A DNA stretch of 46,190 nt from Thermoplasmata archaeon (GCA_015063235.1 SUSW01000046.1:1-46190); one strand, 5' to 3'. Numbered from the stretch's first letter, positions 33,510 through 42,779 are shown. A program made the numbers and translations. The notes: a model not told the origin generated them from the sequence alone.

Positions 33510-35018
33510 TTAAATAACTGTGTGGCCCTGGAACACGCTGGATGAAGCCTGTGGCTTGCCTCTGACGACCTCTACGTTAACCTTATAAGCATCGCCCGTG
33601 AGGCTCTTCAGCCCCTCTTTTACGAATCCCTTGACGAAATCGGCCGGCCAGTTCTCCCAGAGAGTGTCGGGGGACATCCTGACGCGGATCTTCAGAGGTA
33701 TCATTGTGACGATCTCGGCAAGGTCCGGCTCTGAAACCATGCTGCATGCCACATCCAGCATGGTCTGCGGATCGATATCTGGGCGCTGGGCGATGACTGA
33801 ACGTGCAGTGCTGGCACCTGACCTCATGAACATCTTGTCGAAGTGGACCCCCATGTATTTGATGGACTCCATGGCATAGGCGATGACCGCTGAATAATAA
33901 TCGATTCTACCGGTCTGGAACCTCTCGATTATGTCGCCCAGCCTGTCCAATCCCTGCGGCTCCATCTGTGTACTGTATATGATAGGATCAGCCAGTAGCC
34001 TGTATTTCTTGGGACTTCCCGAATTCCTGTCGACCTCCACTGCCCCCATCTCGATGAGCTTCATCAACGATGCATAGATGGTAGCCTTGGATACGCCCAT
34101 ATCCATCTCTAGGTCGTTTACCGACATGTCGGCCTCCGAGAGGTTGAAGAGGATGTCCATCATGGTCGGATTGGTGAAGAGGGTCGACACCCCTTTGATG
34201 GAATAAATGGAGAATGGTTCGACACTGTAGTCGCGCTCGAGGTTCCTCTGAACATGCTCCGGGTTACTGTTGTGGTAATCCTGACCGACGAACGGATCGA
34301 CCTTCATCATCACACTGTATCCTTTGTTGGAGACCTTGAGCGAGATGTCATGGGATAGGTTATACCCCAGAAGATCGCGGGAATGCGAGATGATGGCACC
34401 CAGCATCGGAACGATGATGAGAGGTACGTCTGATATGTTGTCAGCTATGGATTCGAACTTCAGCTCCAATCCGTCCTTTGTCACCATATCGACCGCTATG
34501 CCGTGCTTCTCGCACTGATCCTTCATTGAGCTCAGCATATTGTCCAGGAAAACTCTTCCGCGCTCTCCGCTTGTGAGCTCCTCACCGATGTTAAACAGTC
34601 CCTGGACTATGTTAAGTCCGCTCTCGGTGATGGATGCGCCGTATAGAGAAAGATCCTCTCTGCTCGTACATCTTCCTCCGTCAAGAATCCTAGCGGTGGA
34701 AGCGGACCTGGCGTAGAGCTGCCACCCTACATCCGTGTCGCTGCAGAATACGAGCCTTCCGTCCAGACGATAGATTACGCTGCGGGCATCGTTGACACGA
34801 GGCTCCTGCATTACGATTCCGGTACGGAACAACTTGGTCAGGCTAGCCTGTATGGTGGATTTTGGCAGCTTGAACTCGTTTGCAATGTCCGAGGGCGAGA
34901 CTTCGCGGTAGCGCATCTCCCTCAGAATCGACAGACTTAGTTCGTTAGTAACTATCTGGATACCGTTGTTTCTGGTAAGATAGATTTCGAAATTGGAACT
35001 ATAGCCTACGTCGGACAT
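33510..35018 (-). CDS. Double winged-helix transcriptional regulator
   Basis: 502 residues built as two similar halves, each starting with a winged helix-turn-helix. The recognition parts are SDIANEFKLPKSTIQASLTK (about residues 41-60) and LEMDMGVSKATIYASLMKL (about 302-320). Each is followed by a mixed alpha/beta region that could bind a ligand or dimerise. ArsR/TrmB-like wHTH proteins often carry one such domain; a tandem arrangement in one chain lets a monomer contact two half-sites. Its position between mtmB2 and the divergent mtmC-mtmB-ramA operon makes it the best candidate regulator of methylamine genes. The stop is TAA. Confidence 0.8.
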   Translation of the reverse strand: MSDVGYSSNFEIYLTRNNGIQIVTNELSLSILREMRYREVSPSDIANEFKLPKSTIQASLTKLFRTGIVMQEPRVNDARSVIYRLDGRLVFCSDTDVGWQLYARSASTARILDGGRCTSREDLSLYGASITESGLNIVQGLFNIGEELTSGERGRVFLDNMLSSMKDQCEKHGIAVDMVTKDGLELKFESIADNISDVPLIIVPMLGAIISHSRDLLGYNLSHDISLKVSNKGYSVMMKVDPFVGQDYHNSNPEHVQRNLERDYSVEPFSIYSIKGVSTLFTNPTMMDILFNLSEADMSVNDLEMDMGVSKATIYASLMKLIEMGAVEVDRNSGSPKKYRLLADPIIYSTQMEPQGLDRLGDIIERFQTGRIDYYSAVIAYAMESIKYMGVHFDKMFMRSGASTARSVIAQRPDIDPQTMLDVACSMVSEPDLAEIVTMIPLKIRVRMSPDTLWENWPADFVKGFVKEGLKSLTGDAYKVNVEVVRGKPQASSSVFQGHTVI

Positions 35019-35572
35019 TGTTTACTACCACCTTACGAATGTTAGATGTCAAATAAAAAACCTTGTAAAAATGATAATTTCGTTCAATCTGTGCACTTAC
35101 AATATAAACTATGCGTTAAAACGGACTTTATAGTAGATAATTTCTGATTCTTTGATATTACAGAATTAAAGACAAGAGTTCGCCTGCTAACAAAGCTGGT
35201 AACGGTTCTGTTTGACTGGAACCTGGCGCAGATCTGATTTTTAATGAGTAGTCAATTTTATCCATGACATGTCAATTTTTTGAGCACTGAAATCAGTCGA
35301 ATACGGAAATTTTTCTGTGCGTTTCGACAATGTTTCTTACTGTTTTTTTGGCTACTATATAAATTTATCTCGATTTCAATCGGTTTGATAGTTAGTTTTA
35401 AATACATAACAAAGTTAAAAATCCATGATTAGATAGATTTAAATATGGTTTAATTTGCTCGGATGAATATAGCAAAATCATTAAATAGTGATGAATTCCT
35501 ATTTTCATTCAAGCAACAGAGATGTTGCACTGGCAAACCAAAACACTTTAGAGGAAAAAGGAGGAAACAATT
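35019..35572. promoter_or_regulatory. Divergent control region between the regulator and mtmC
   Basis: 554 bp of AT-rich DNA with no gene. It holds two copies of GTCAATTTT 20 bp apart (35251 and 35271), with the palindrome TGACATGTCA (35265-35274) overlapping the second; these are possible operator sites. The mtmC promoter element AAATCATTAAATAGT is at 35475-35489. The leader has a GCAACA-GAGA-TGTTGC hairpin with a GNRA-type loop (35513-35528), and then GGAGG at 35560-35564. A TATATTG-type box for the regulator lies at about 35100 on the minus strand. Confidence 0.5.
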
Positions 35573-36211
35573 ATGTCAAACGAAGAGATTCTGGAGAATC
35601 TGAAAAAATCGGTCGAGACTTGGAACATCAAGCTCGCACAGGAAGCAACACAGGCCGCAATCGACGCAAAGATGAGCATCGGAGACATCATCGGACTCGG
35701 ACTTGGAAAGGGAATGGAGACCATCGGACTCAGGTTCGACAAGGCAGAGATCTACCTACCCCAGGTCGTTGCAGCGTCAAAGACCATGGAAGCCGCACTC
35801 AATATCCTCAAGCCCCTCATGGAGTCGGGAGAGGGAAACCTCAAGGGAACTGTTGTCATGGGAACAGTCGAGGGAGACATCCACGAGATTGGAAAAAACG
35901 TCTGCTGCGCCATGCTGAGAGGTGCAGGGTACAACGTTATTGATCTCGGCCCTGACGCATCCGCGATGGATTTCATGGATGCTGCAGAGGAGAACAACGC
36001 TCAGGTCTGCGGAGGATCCGCACTCATGACCACCACTCTCGAATCACAGAGGGAGCTCGTAGAGACCATCAAGGAAATGGAAGCTCCATACAAGGCGATC
36101 TTCGGAGGAGCACCCTGCTCTAAGGAGTGGTGCGACGAGATCGGAGCGGACGGATACTCTGAGACTGCAAACGAAATCATCCTGCTGGTCGACCAGCTCA
36201 CCGGGAACTGA
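35573..36211 (+). CDS. mtmC: Monomethylamine corrinoid protein MtmC
   Basis: 212 residues. It carries the methyl group on its corrinoid between MtmB and the methylcobamide:CoM methyltransferase. The cobalt-binding motif is D102-x-H104-x-x-G (EGDIHEIGKN). The N-terminal helical cap (about residues 5-85) and Rossmann domain (about 90-210) are complete. GGAGG 8 nt before the ATG is an excellent ribosome site, in keeping with high expression. mtmB follows 14 bp later. No mtbA lies beside it. Confidence 0.93.
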   Translation: MSNEEILENLKKSVETWNIKLAQEATQAAIDAKMSIGDIIGLGLGKGMETIGLRFDKAEIYLPQVVAASKTMEAALNILKPLMESGEGNLKGTVVMGTVEGDIHEIGKNVCCAMLRGAGYNVIDLGPDASAMDFMDAAEENNAQVCGGSALMTTTLESQRELVETIKEMEAPYKAIFGGAPCSKEWCDEIGADGYSETANEIILLVDQLTGN

Positions 36212-36225
36212 TTGGAGGCTAATTA

Positions 36226-37665
36226 ATGGCAGCAACCAGATTCCTTACAGTAACTGACGTTTACGAGAGATTCCTCAAGGGAAAGAAAGTTCCCGAGGCG
36301 GACTGGGATTACAAGATCATCCCCGAGACCGCCACAGCCATGAAGGAGAAGTACAAGCTCGACTTCGGCAACAAGTTCATCCCTGAGGACAACGAGACAA
36401 AGAACAACCTGTTCGCAGCAGGAATGGACATGCTGTGCACATGCGGATTCTACTGCCAGGACCTCGGCCGTGTAATGAAGTTCATGAAAGAGGAAATCTG
36501 GGAGGGAATCAAGAGGGCAGACAAAAAGCTGATCCTCGGAGAGGGAAGGGACATCGCAAGGTTCTACCCCAGACACGGAAACGCACCTATCAAGCCCGTC
36601 ATCCAAGGAGGACCTACAGGATCACCTGTATCCGAAGACGTCTTTGTGCAGCTCATGCAGTCCTACGCACAGGAGGGAATCGTTGACGACCTCGTTAACG
36701 GAGTCATGACGACAGTAGAAGGAAAACCTGCTAAGTCCAAGACACCTTACGAAATCCGTGCAACAATGCAGGAGCTCAGGGCTACAAAGGAAGCAAGGAC
36801 CAGGGCCCAGAGGCCCGGACTCGGCGTATAGGGACCTGAGACACCTCTGTCCGAAGCAGCACGTCTCGTCGCAGACTGCCCCAACGCAGGACACAGGATC
36901 ACAGACGCCCACGAGTGCTCTCAGCTCAACGAGCTGAAGATGGATATGACCGGATTGAACATGCTTGCAGGCTGGACAATCTCCGGAGACACCATCATGA
37001 TCGAGCAGATGCCCATCTTCGGCGGATACTGCGGTAACCTCGAGGAGACAGCGATATGTGATACAGCGACAACACTTGCATCCTTCGGACTGTTCTCCGG
37101 TAACTTCCACCTGGACGGACCTATCCACATCAGGTGGGGAACGACCATGGCCAGAGAGACCTTGGCTGTAGCAGGACACGCCTGCGCGGCTATCGACAAC
37201 AACACTGACCTGCTCCTCGCGAACCAGTACTACCCCGTTGCAGGACCCTGCACGGAGATGGGACTCATCGAGACCGCAGCTCAGGCAATCTGTGATACCG
37301 CATCCGGAAGAGAGCTCCTCTCAGGATCCGCAGTCGCAAAGGGAGTCGTACAGGACAAGATCACCGGAATGGAAGCACGTATGATGGGAGAGGCAGCAGC
37401 CCAGACAGCAGGAATGAAGATCGATGAGGTCAACGACCTGCTCCTCAAATTCGTGGACTGGTACGAGCCTCAGTACACCAGCGCAGACCTCGGAAAGACA
37501 TTCCAGGAGTGTTACGACGTCAAGACCGTCAGGCCCACCAAGGAGTACCTCGAGGTCTACGACAACGCCAAGAAGCGCATGGCAGACTGGGGATTCGAGA
37601 TCACCAACTACAACTCCGGTGTTATGTACGGAGGATATGACGATCCGAAGAACTACAGATACTGA
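36226..37665 (+). CDS. mtmB: Monomethylamine methyltransferase MtmB with pyrrolysine codon
   Basis: 479 residues, with UAG as codon 202 (36829-36831) in RPGLGV-O-GPETPL. It demethylates monomethylamine onto MtmC, and the Pyl residue activates the amine. The landmarks ECSQLNELK, IEQMPIFGGY, GPIHIRWGTT and GKTFQECYDVKTV match characterised MtmB proteins. It has a C-terminal extension of about 19 residues rich in Tyr, Gly and Asn that the other copy lacks. It is flanked by mtmC upstream and by a structured intergenic element and ramA downstream. It ends in TGA. Confidence 0.97.
36829..36831 (+). other. In-frame UAG (pyrrolysine) of mtmB
   Basis: The codon stands between GLGV and GPET, at residue 202, the known pyrrolysine position of MtmB. 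Confidence 0.97.
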
Positions 37666-37677
37666 CGCTAAACACAA

Positions 37678-37757
37678 ACCATGCTTGGTATTGCCGGGAT
37701 TACCCGCCCGGCATTCCAAGACCCTCCTTTGCTTACCCGTCTTCAACCAAGCATGGT
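37678..37757 (+). promoter_or_regulatory. Structured mtmB-ramA intergenic element with alternative pairings
   Basis: ACCATGCTTGG (37678-37688) pairs perfectly with CCAAGCATGGT (37747-37757). Within it CTTGG (37684-37688) can instead pair with CCAAG (37716-37720), which flanks a strong TGCCGGG/CCCGGCA hairpin (37692-37713). The two outer pairings exclude one another. The loop contains CCTCC (37723-37727), which is complementary to the ramA ribosome site. It may be a terminator, a processing site or an attenuator that sets RamA below MtmB. Confidence 0.55.
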
Positions 37758-37862
37758 GATTTCTTTAACCACCCTTTCCATTTTCTGACCTTGTCAATAC
37801 CTTATTTTACATGTATCTGGATACACACTCCGGTTACAGGCAAACCTTCAGGAGGTTTCAAT

Positions 37863-39494
37863 TTGAGGTATGGAATAGCATTGGATCTCGGTACTAGCGG
37901 ATTCCGCTGCCAGGCAGTGGAACTCGACTCTAAGAAGACTGTTGCAACAGCAGTTACTGAGCGTCACCCGATTCCGGGAATGAACGTCATCGATCACGTG
38001 AATTACGCAATGGAGGTCGGAGAGGATCTGGCCAACGGATTGATGATCACAGCGATCAACAACCTGTTCAAGGAACTGAACATCGACCTTTCCAAAGTGG
38101 AGATCATAGCTGTCTGCGGAAATCCGTTCCAGCTGTCTCTCTTCCAGAATATCGAGATCAGAGACCTAGCATACGCTGGAAAGAACAAGGTCAAGGCATT
38201 GGGGATCGTCTCCCCAGACAGAAACGGTGCGGTCATCGATGCATCATCCATAGGGATCCTCGGAATGCCCGGTGCGAAAGTCATCATACCCCCTGCAGTC
38301 ACACATGAGATTGGTGCGGATGCCATCGCCATGATGCTTATGACCGACATTCTCGACGAGAAGCAGCCCTGTATCGTCGTAGATTACGGAACCAACGCCG
38401 AGATGGCCCTGGTGGTCAACGGCAACATCTACACGGGTTCCGCGGCCGCAGGACCGGCACTCGAAGGTCAGCAGATCGAGAGAGGAATGCTCGCGGCACC
38501 CGGCGCCCTCAGCGAGATCACCGTCACCGACAAGGGATGGAGATGCTATGTACTCGACGATACCATCGCCGTTCAGGAAGGCGACCTCATCGATCCGTTC
38601 ACCGGCAAGGTCATCGAGGAAGGTCCAATGCACGGAAAGGCTGTTGGAATCACCGGAACCGGAGTCATCGCGGCCCTTGCCAGCGGGATGAAGACAGGTG
38701 TGATCAAGAATTCCCACATCCTCACAGATGATGGATACCTCACCCTCCAGGACGGGATCAGGATCAGCTCCAAGGATGTCGAGGAAGCAGGAAAGGCAAT
38801 CGGAGCGCTGCGCTGCGGATTCCTCACCCTCCTCGATGCTGCAGGCATCTGGGTGGAGGACGTCAAGAAGGCTTACATGTCCGGAGCCTCGGGACTCTAC
38901 GTGGACCCCATCAAGGCCATGGAAGTCGGAATGGTCATCCCAGGGGCCACCGAGATAGTACAGTTCGGTAACACGTCCATCGGAATGGCAAGGAAGATCA
39001 TATTCGGAGAGATCACCCTGGACGAGCTGAAGGTCTTCGCGAAGAAGCTCCTCGCACAGCATGTGATGTTCGCCACATCGGATATGTTCAAGAACCTGTA
39101 TTCAGTGGAATACTCCTTCTGGTGCGGAGACATGCCCTTCAGCGAGTACAACAACATGCTGGAGATCTACGGCATCAAGCCTCTCCCGCCTTTCCCCAAG
39201 CCAGAGGACATCAAGCACAAGCGCCTCGCGGTAAGGGATCTGCCGGACACAGAAGAATGCAAGGTCAAGATCATCCATGCCGGTACCATCACCACCGGAA
39301 AACTGGACGGATGCATCGGATGCAAATCCTGTGTCAAGGAGTGTCCTGAGAAGGCCCTGTCCATCGTCAAGAAGGATGACGGTCAGTACGCCGAGATAAT
39401 GACTGACAGATGCGGAGGTACCGCTTGCAGGAGATGCGAGAGGGTATGCCCCAACAGCTGTCTGCACACGCTTGATCTCAGGCCCGTAGCCTGA
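37863..39494 (+). CDS. ramA: Corrinoid reductive activator RamA
   Basis: 543 residues from a TTG start 7 nt after AGGAGG (37850-37855); the frame is open to 37791 but that stretch has no ribosome site. RamA uses ATP to reduce Co(II) corrinoid back to Co(I) in methylamine methyltransferase systems. The N-terminal ASKHA-like loops (ALDLGTSGFRCQAVELD and VVDYGTNAEMAL) are present. Near the C terminus two Fe4S4 motifs are visible: C-x2-C-x2-C-x3-CP (CIGCKSCVKECP) and C-x4-C-x2-C-x3-CP (CGGTACRRCERVCP). It stands in the mtm operon and ends before a strong hairpin. Confidence 0.95.
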   Translation: MRYGIALDLGTSGFRCQAVELDSKKTVATAVTERHPIPGMNVIDHVNYAMEVGEDLANGLMITAINNLFKELNIDLSKVEIIAVCGNPFQLSLFQNIEIRDLAYAGKNKVKALGIVSPDRNGAVIDASSIGILGMPGAKVIIPPAVTHEIGADAIAMMLMTDILDEKQPCIVVDYGTNAEMALVVNGNIYTGSAAAGPALEGQQIERGMLAAPGALSEITVTDKGWRCYVLDDTIAVQEGDLIDPFTGKVIEEGPMHGKAVGITGTGVIAALASGMKTGVIKNSHILTDDGYLTLQDGIRISSKDVEEAGKAIGALRCGFLTLLDAAGIWVEDVKKAYMSGASGLYVDPIKAMEVGMVIPGATEIVQFGNTSIGMARKIIFGEITLDELKVFAKKLLAQHVMFATSDMFKNLYSVEYSFWCGDMPFSEYNNMLEIYGIKPLPPFPKPEDIKHKRLAVRDLPDTEECKVKIIHAGTITTGKLDGCIGCKSCVKECPEKALSIVKKDDGQYAEIMTDRCGGTACRRCERVCPNSCLHTLDLRPVA

Positions 39495-39503
39495 TAATAA
39501 AAC

Positions 39504-39525
39504 GCCCCCTTGCGGGGGCTTTAAT
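39504..39525 (+). terminator. Terminator-like hairpin after ramA
   Basis: GCCCCC-TTGC-GGGGGC (39504-39519) followed by TTTAAT and a further T-rich stretch, 9 nt after the ramA stop codon. Confidence 0.75.
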
Positions 39526-39557
39526 CTGTTTTCAGAATTCTTGATGAAGAAGGATGT

Positions 39558-40304
39558 TCAATCGTCCTGATTGAAATCGTTCCTGCCCATTCCAAGACGC
39601 TCCATGATGGTCATGAGCATATCCTTGACCTCGTAGATCTCTCCCCTGACCATGGCGATCTGGGTTTTGACTGCGGCGATCTGCTCATCATGCTGCATGA
39701 TCTTATCCTGGAACTCCTTGCTGAGTCCGGAGCCCTCTGCAGAACGGTATCCCTCTGATTTCAGCGCCTTGATCTTGTTGACAGTGTTGTCACGCCTGAA
39801 GCGCAGCTTATCGGCCTCTTCCTGCAGCCTGGTCTTCTCACCGAGCTCGTCGGCAAGGTCGGCTTCCATGATCTTATGCTCCATGTTGGAAAGGCGTTCA
39901 GTCATCTCCTTGACCATTGCGTTGAGTTCATCGATATCGTCTGTCTCAGGAACCTCGTAACCCTCGTATGCCTTGGCTGCGATGGCGTTCCTGGCGTTGG
40001 TCTCGTCGATAAGCTCTTTCCTGTAATCCCTTCCGACGGGCTCGAAGGATGCTCCGATAGGGTAAACGCTGGCGTTAAGGTTCCTTGATGCCAGAGGAAG
40101 CTCGAGACCGGCTTCGATGTAAGAATCCTCAATCTCCTTCTTGCGCGCCTCGTATCTTGCGACAGTCTCGTCGATTACCTTTATACGTGCCTCGTCCTCT
40201 GCCGTAAGCTGTCCTTTTGCCAAAATGGATTCCTTCTCCGATTTGAGATGTGTCGCTTCCTTGCCTAAGAAGCGGATCTCGCGTTCGTATTTGGTCGAAG
40301 TCAT
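39558..40304 (-). CDS. Coiled-coil hypothetical protein
   Basis: 248 residues, highly charged, with long heptad-rich coiled coils at about residues 3-60 and 105-235 separated by a short uncoiled linker (LPLASRNLNASVYPIGASFEP region). There is no membrane segment and no cysteine cluster. The family is unknown; an internal structural or scaffold role is possible. The ATG at 40304 follows AAGGA; the open frame runs further to 40337, but that part has no ribosome site. An archaeal TATA-like TATATATAG stretch lies just upstream, at about 40340. Confidence 0.65.
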   Translation of the reverse strand: MTSTKYEREIRFLGKEATHLKSEKESILAKGQLTAEDEARIKVIDETVARYEARKKEIEDSYIEAGLELPLASRNLNASVYPIGASFEPVGRDYRKELIDETNARNAIAAKAYEGYEVPETDDIDELNAMVKEMTERLSNMEHKIMEADLADELGEKTRLQEEADKLRFRRDNTVNKIKALKSEGYRSAEGSGLSKEFQDKIMQHDEQIAAVKTQIAMVRGEIYEVKDMLMTIMERLGMGRNDFNQDD

Positions 40305-40388
40305 TTCCTTCCCTCTTGGTTCCCGTACACCATACAACTATATATAGAAGTCCTACCACATCCTTGATTTCCAGACATTCGCGGATAA

Positions 40389-40757
40389 GTGATAATCTAT
40401 ATCGCTGCGAAGCATCCGTGTTCCATGGAAGAGCTGTGTGCGAAGAGCGCCGATGACGACACCGATCTGCAGGAGAAGATTGCCCGTTTCCTGGAGGACA
40501 GAAACATAGATACCGTCACTGGGATTCGCAGAATGGGCAGGGACAATCTTGTGGATTACGTCGCATCCAAATCTAACGATTCAGGCAGGACGTGCAGCAT
40601 CTTCCCGGACATTTCTTCGAACGATATCATCATCTTCAGGCAATGGCACGGACTCGAGGATGATATGAGGGAACTCAGAGCACGCAAGCCCTCTCTGGAC
40701 ATACTCTTCGGACAGGACCTCTGCCATCAGGTACCGGCAGTGGTCAGGTACAAATAA
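40389..40757 (+). CDS. Hypothetical protein
   Basis: 122 residues starting with GTG. It has a hydrophobic start (IIYIAAKHPC), then a charged helical region and a C-terminal segment ending in AVVRYK. It has three cysteines in the first 75 residues and one near the end. No family recognised. Its stop is TAA. The single gene faces the ferredoxin gene. Confidence 0.5.
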   Translation: MIIYIAAKHPCSMEELCAKSADDDTDLQEKIARFLEDRNIDTVTGIRRMGRDNLVDYVASKSNDSGRTCSIFPDISSNDIIIFRQWHGLEDDMRELRARKPSLDILFGQDLCHQVPAVVRYK

Positions 40758-40778
40758 ATCAGAAAATGGGGGGGTTGG

Positions 40779-40797
40779 AAAGAGTTTATGACTCTTT
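40779..40797. terminator. Hairpin between convergent genes
   Basis: AAAGAG-TTTATGA-CTCTTT with T's on the plus strand. It lies between the convergent 40389 gene and the ferredoxin gene. Confidence 0.45.
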
Positions 40798-40808
40798 TGG
40801 AGTCAGTT

Positions 40809-40970
40809 TCACTCGATTGCGCCAGCAGGGCACTCATCGATGCATGCACCGCAGTCGACACAAACGCTTGCGTCGATAACTGCGACATCGCCGATGGTGA
40901 TTGCTGATGAGGGGCAAGCGTCTGCGCATGCTCCGCATGCAACGCACTCTGACTCGTTGATTGTTGGCAT
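40809..40970 (-). CDS. Small 2[4Fe-4S] ferredoxin
   Basis: 53 residues with two classical C-x2-C-x2-C-x3-CP motifs (CVACGACADACP and CVDCGACIDECP), a bacterial-type 8Fe ferredoxin. It could supply electrons to RamA or other low-potential reactions, but its partner is not shown. The ATG at 40970 has GAGG 8 nt upstream; the open frame extends to 40994 without a ribosome site. Its promoter shares ATTAAATAGT with mtmC and the corrinoid gene at 657. Confidence 0.93.
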   Translation of the reverse strand: MPTINESECVACGACADACPSSAITIGDVAVIDASVCVDCGACIDECPAGAIE

Positions 40971-41003
40971 TTTAATAACCTCGAAACTTAGCACTCTGAT
41001 TCG

Positions 41004-41013
41004 ACTATTTAAT
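41004..41013 (-). promoter_or_regulatory. TATA-type element of the ferredoxin gene
   Basis: ATTAAATAGT on the minus strand, about 34 nt before the ferredoxin ATG. It is identical to the decamer upstream of the genes at 657 and 35573. Confidence 0.55.
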
Positions 41014-41237
41014 CTGTATGATAGAAAGAACCAATTTTATGATGATTTTTTTAGTTTTAACTAAATTTTCAACTCACAATATTTAAATCATGCACTCAAA
41101 AATTTAGGTATCCATAAAAATTTTGACCATGTTCCAAAACTGCGGATACGAACTGTCGCACCGAGTATCCCGATGGAAGAGTTCTGAGTACGGATGAATC
41201 ACCATTATCTATAATGAACCGATTTTCAGGAACGTTA

Positions 41238-41530
41238 GGAGATGGAGGGTGGCCGACGGTAGTCCACAAGGACGGCTGAGGAAGTTCCCTCCTCCAAGGG
41301 CAAGATGGACAGGCGTAAGCCTGTACGGCGAGAGCTGTGGCAAGGGCCCAGAAACGACACAGACTCGGTCAAAGGATGATCCGTCAGACGGTGACGTTCC
41401 CGAGGATTTGGTGAAACGGCGACTCCCCATCGGAGCAAGTTCATACAACGGGGAAGACCTGCCCGGGACCCGTGGGTAGAACGCGAAGTTGAATGCCACC
41501 TGAAACAGAAGGGGGGCTACTACCATCACC
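41238..41530 (+). ncRNA. rnpB: RNase P RNA (archaeal)
   Basis: About 290 nt. The conserved regions of RNase P RNA can be read: the 5' region GAGGAAGTTCCCTCC (41278-41292), central CAGAAACGACACAGACTC, and the 3' region ACAGAAGGGGGGCTACT. GATGG at 41241 pairs with CCATC at 41523-41527 as the closing P1 helix. A TATA-like TATCTATAAT lies at 41206-41215, at the right distance for a start near 41240. It is the catalytic RNA that matures tRNA 5' ends. Exact ends are approximate. The sequence between the ferredoxin promoter and here (41020-41205) shows no gene. Confidence 0.87.
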
Positions 41531-41554
41531 TGACACACATTCCAAGGCGATACC

Positions 41555-42778
41555 ATGATGCTTCAGCGCTGCCCCAAATATTCCAAAGAGACTGGGATCA
41601 GGACCATTCCGACCAAGGAGACTCTCGACAGGGTGCTTCCGCTTCTAGATAAGGCCGGCATGGGAAAACCGGAGAACATAATGGACAAGGATAATATCGG
41701 CATCCCCGTCTTCTCGGTTGACAGACAGCACACCGCGCTTGGTAAACCAAAGTACTACAACGGAAAGGGTGCTACTGTGGAGCAAGCGGAGGCATCCGCG
41801 ATCATGGAGGCCATCGAGAGATACAGCGCGGAACAGCGCGATACCGATGAGGTCGTTTACGGCTCCTATGCAGAGGCCAAGGAAATCATGATGGCCTGCA
41901 ACCCCGTGGACCTCATCCTTCCCCTCAGGGTTCTGGACCGGTACAACAAGAACACGGAGATCGCATGGGTCGAGGGCTTCGAGATGTTCAGAGGGTGCCC
42001 CATTTGGGTGCCCGCATGTGCGGTATTCTATCCCTATGTCCCCGACACCGATCTTCAGCTCTTCAGCTGGCATACGAATGGAATCGCATCGGGGAACACC
42101 ATCGAGGAGGCCATCCTTCACGCACTTTTTGAGGACATCGAAAGGGATGCCTGGTCTATCGCCGAGTACAAGGATTATACCAACGGGGACATCCTTATTA
42201 GAGACAAGGACTCCGTCCCTGCACAGCTGATCGAGAAGTTCAACGCACAGGGAATCGAGATCCATCTGAAGGATCTTACCAGCGACATCGGCATCCCCAC
42301 CATAGGAGCCGCTGCCGACGATACCGCAACAAAGGATCCGGAGCTCCTCACCATCGGAGTGGGAACCCATCTCGACCCCGAGATCGCTGCTATCAGGGCA
42401 ATCACCGAAGTCGCTCAGAGCAGGACCACCCACAAGCACGGAATGAAGATCAACGCCCAGCTCCAGAAGGTCACACAGGATATGGGCTACGAGAAGATCA
42501 AGAAGGTCAACCACATGTGGTTCGGGGATCACCCCAACAAGATCTATCTCGAGGACATGAAGGACCTTTCCACAGATTATGTCCTTGATGATATAGAAGT
42601 GGTACTCCAGAGGCTCATGGATACAGGGTTCGAACAGGTCATCTGCGTCGACCTCACCCGCCCCGAATTGGGAGTACCTTCGGTCAGGATGATAGTGCCC
42701 GGATTGGAAGTGTGCACGATGGATCCCGAGCGTGAGGGCGGAAGGCTCCGCGGCATGTGGCCGCCAACGAGGCAGTGA
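41555..42778 (+). CDS. ycaO: YcaO-type protein, probably McrA-glycine thioamidation enzyme
   Basis: 407 residues of the YcaO family, which activates backbone amides with ATP. In methanogens the member of this length installs the thioglycine of methyl-CoM reductase (methanogenesis marker 1). The ATP-binding acidic residues lie in EAIERYSAE (about residue 88), LFEDIERDAW (about 192) and AITEVAQSR (about 279). TfuA, its usual partner, is not in the window. The ATG at 41555 comes 25 nt after rnpB. The HAD gene starts one base past its stop. Another YcaO substrate cannot be excluded. Confidence 0.9.
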   Translation: MMLQRCPKYSKETGIRTIPTKETLDRVLPLLDKAGMGKPENIMDKDNIGIPVFSVDRQHTALGKPKYYNGKGATVEQAEASAIMEAIERYSAEQRDTDEVVYGSYAEAKEIMMACNPVDLILPLRVLDRYNKNTEIAWVEGFEMFRGCPIWVPACAVFYPYVPDTDLQLFSWHTNGIASGNTIEEAILHALFEDIERDAWSIAEYKDYTNGDILIRDKDSVPAQLIEKFNAQGIEIHLKDLTSDIGIPTIGAAADDTATKDPELLTIGVGTHLDPEIAAIRAITEVAQSRTTHKHGMKINAQLQKVTQDMGYEKIKKVNHMWFGDHPNKIYLEDMKDLSTDYVLDDIEVVLQRLMDTGFEQVICVDLTRPELGVPSVRMIVPGLEVCTMDPEREGGRLRGMWPPTRQ

Positions 42779-42779
42779 G

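Noticed and set aside
35488-35943. Plus-strand frame overlapping the start of mtmC
   Set aside because: Out-of-frame shadow; mtmC has an excellent ribosome site and full homology.
32783-36831. The two mtmB genes as pseudogenes broken by nonsense codons
   Set aside because: Both UAGs are at codon 202, the known pyrrolysine site, and all pyl genes are present.
41120-41205. Possible box C/D small RNA upstream of rnpB
   Set aside because: GATG and CTGA words are present but do not form a proper C-D'-C'-D order with guide spacing.
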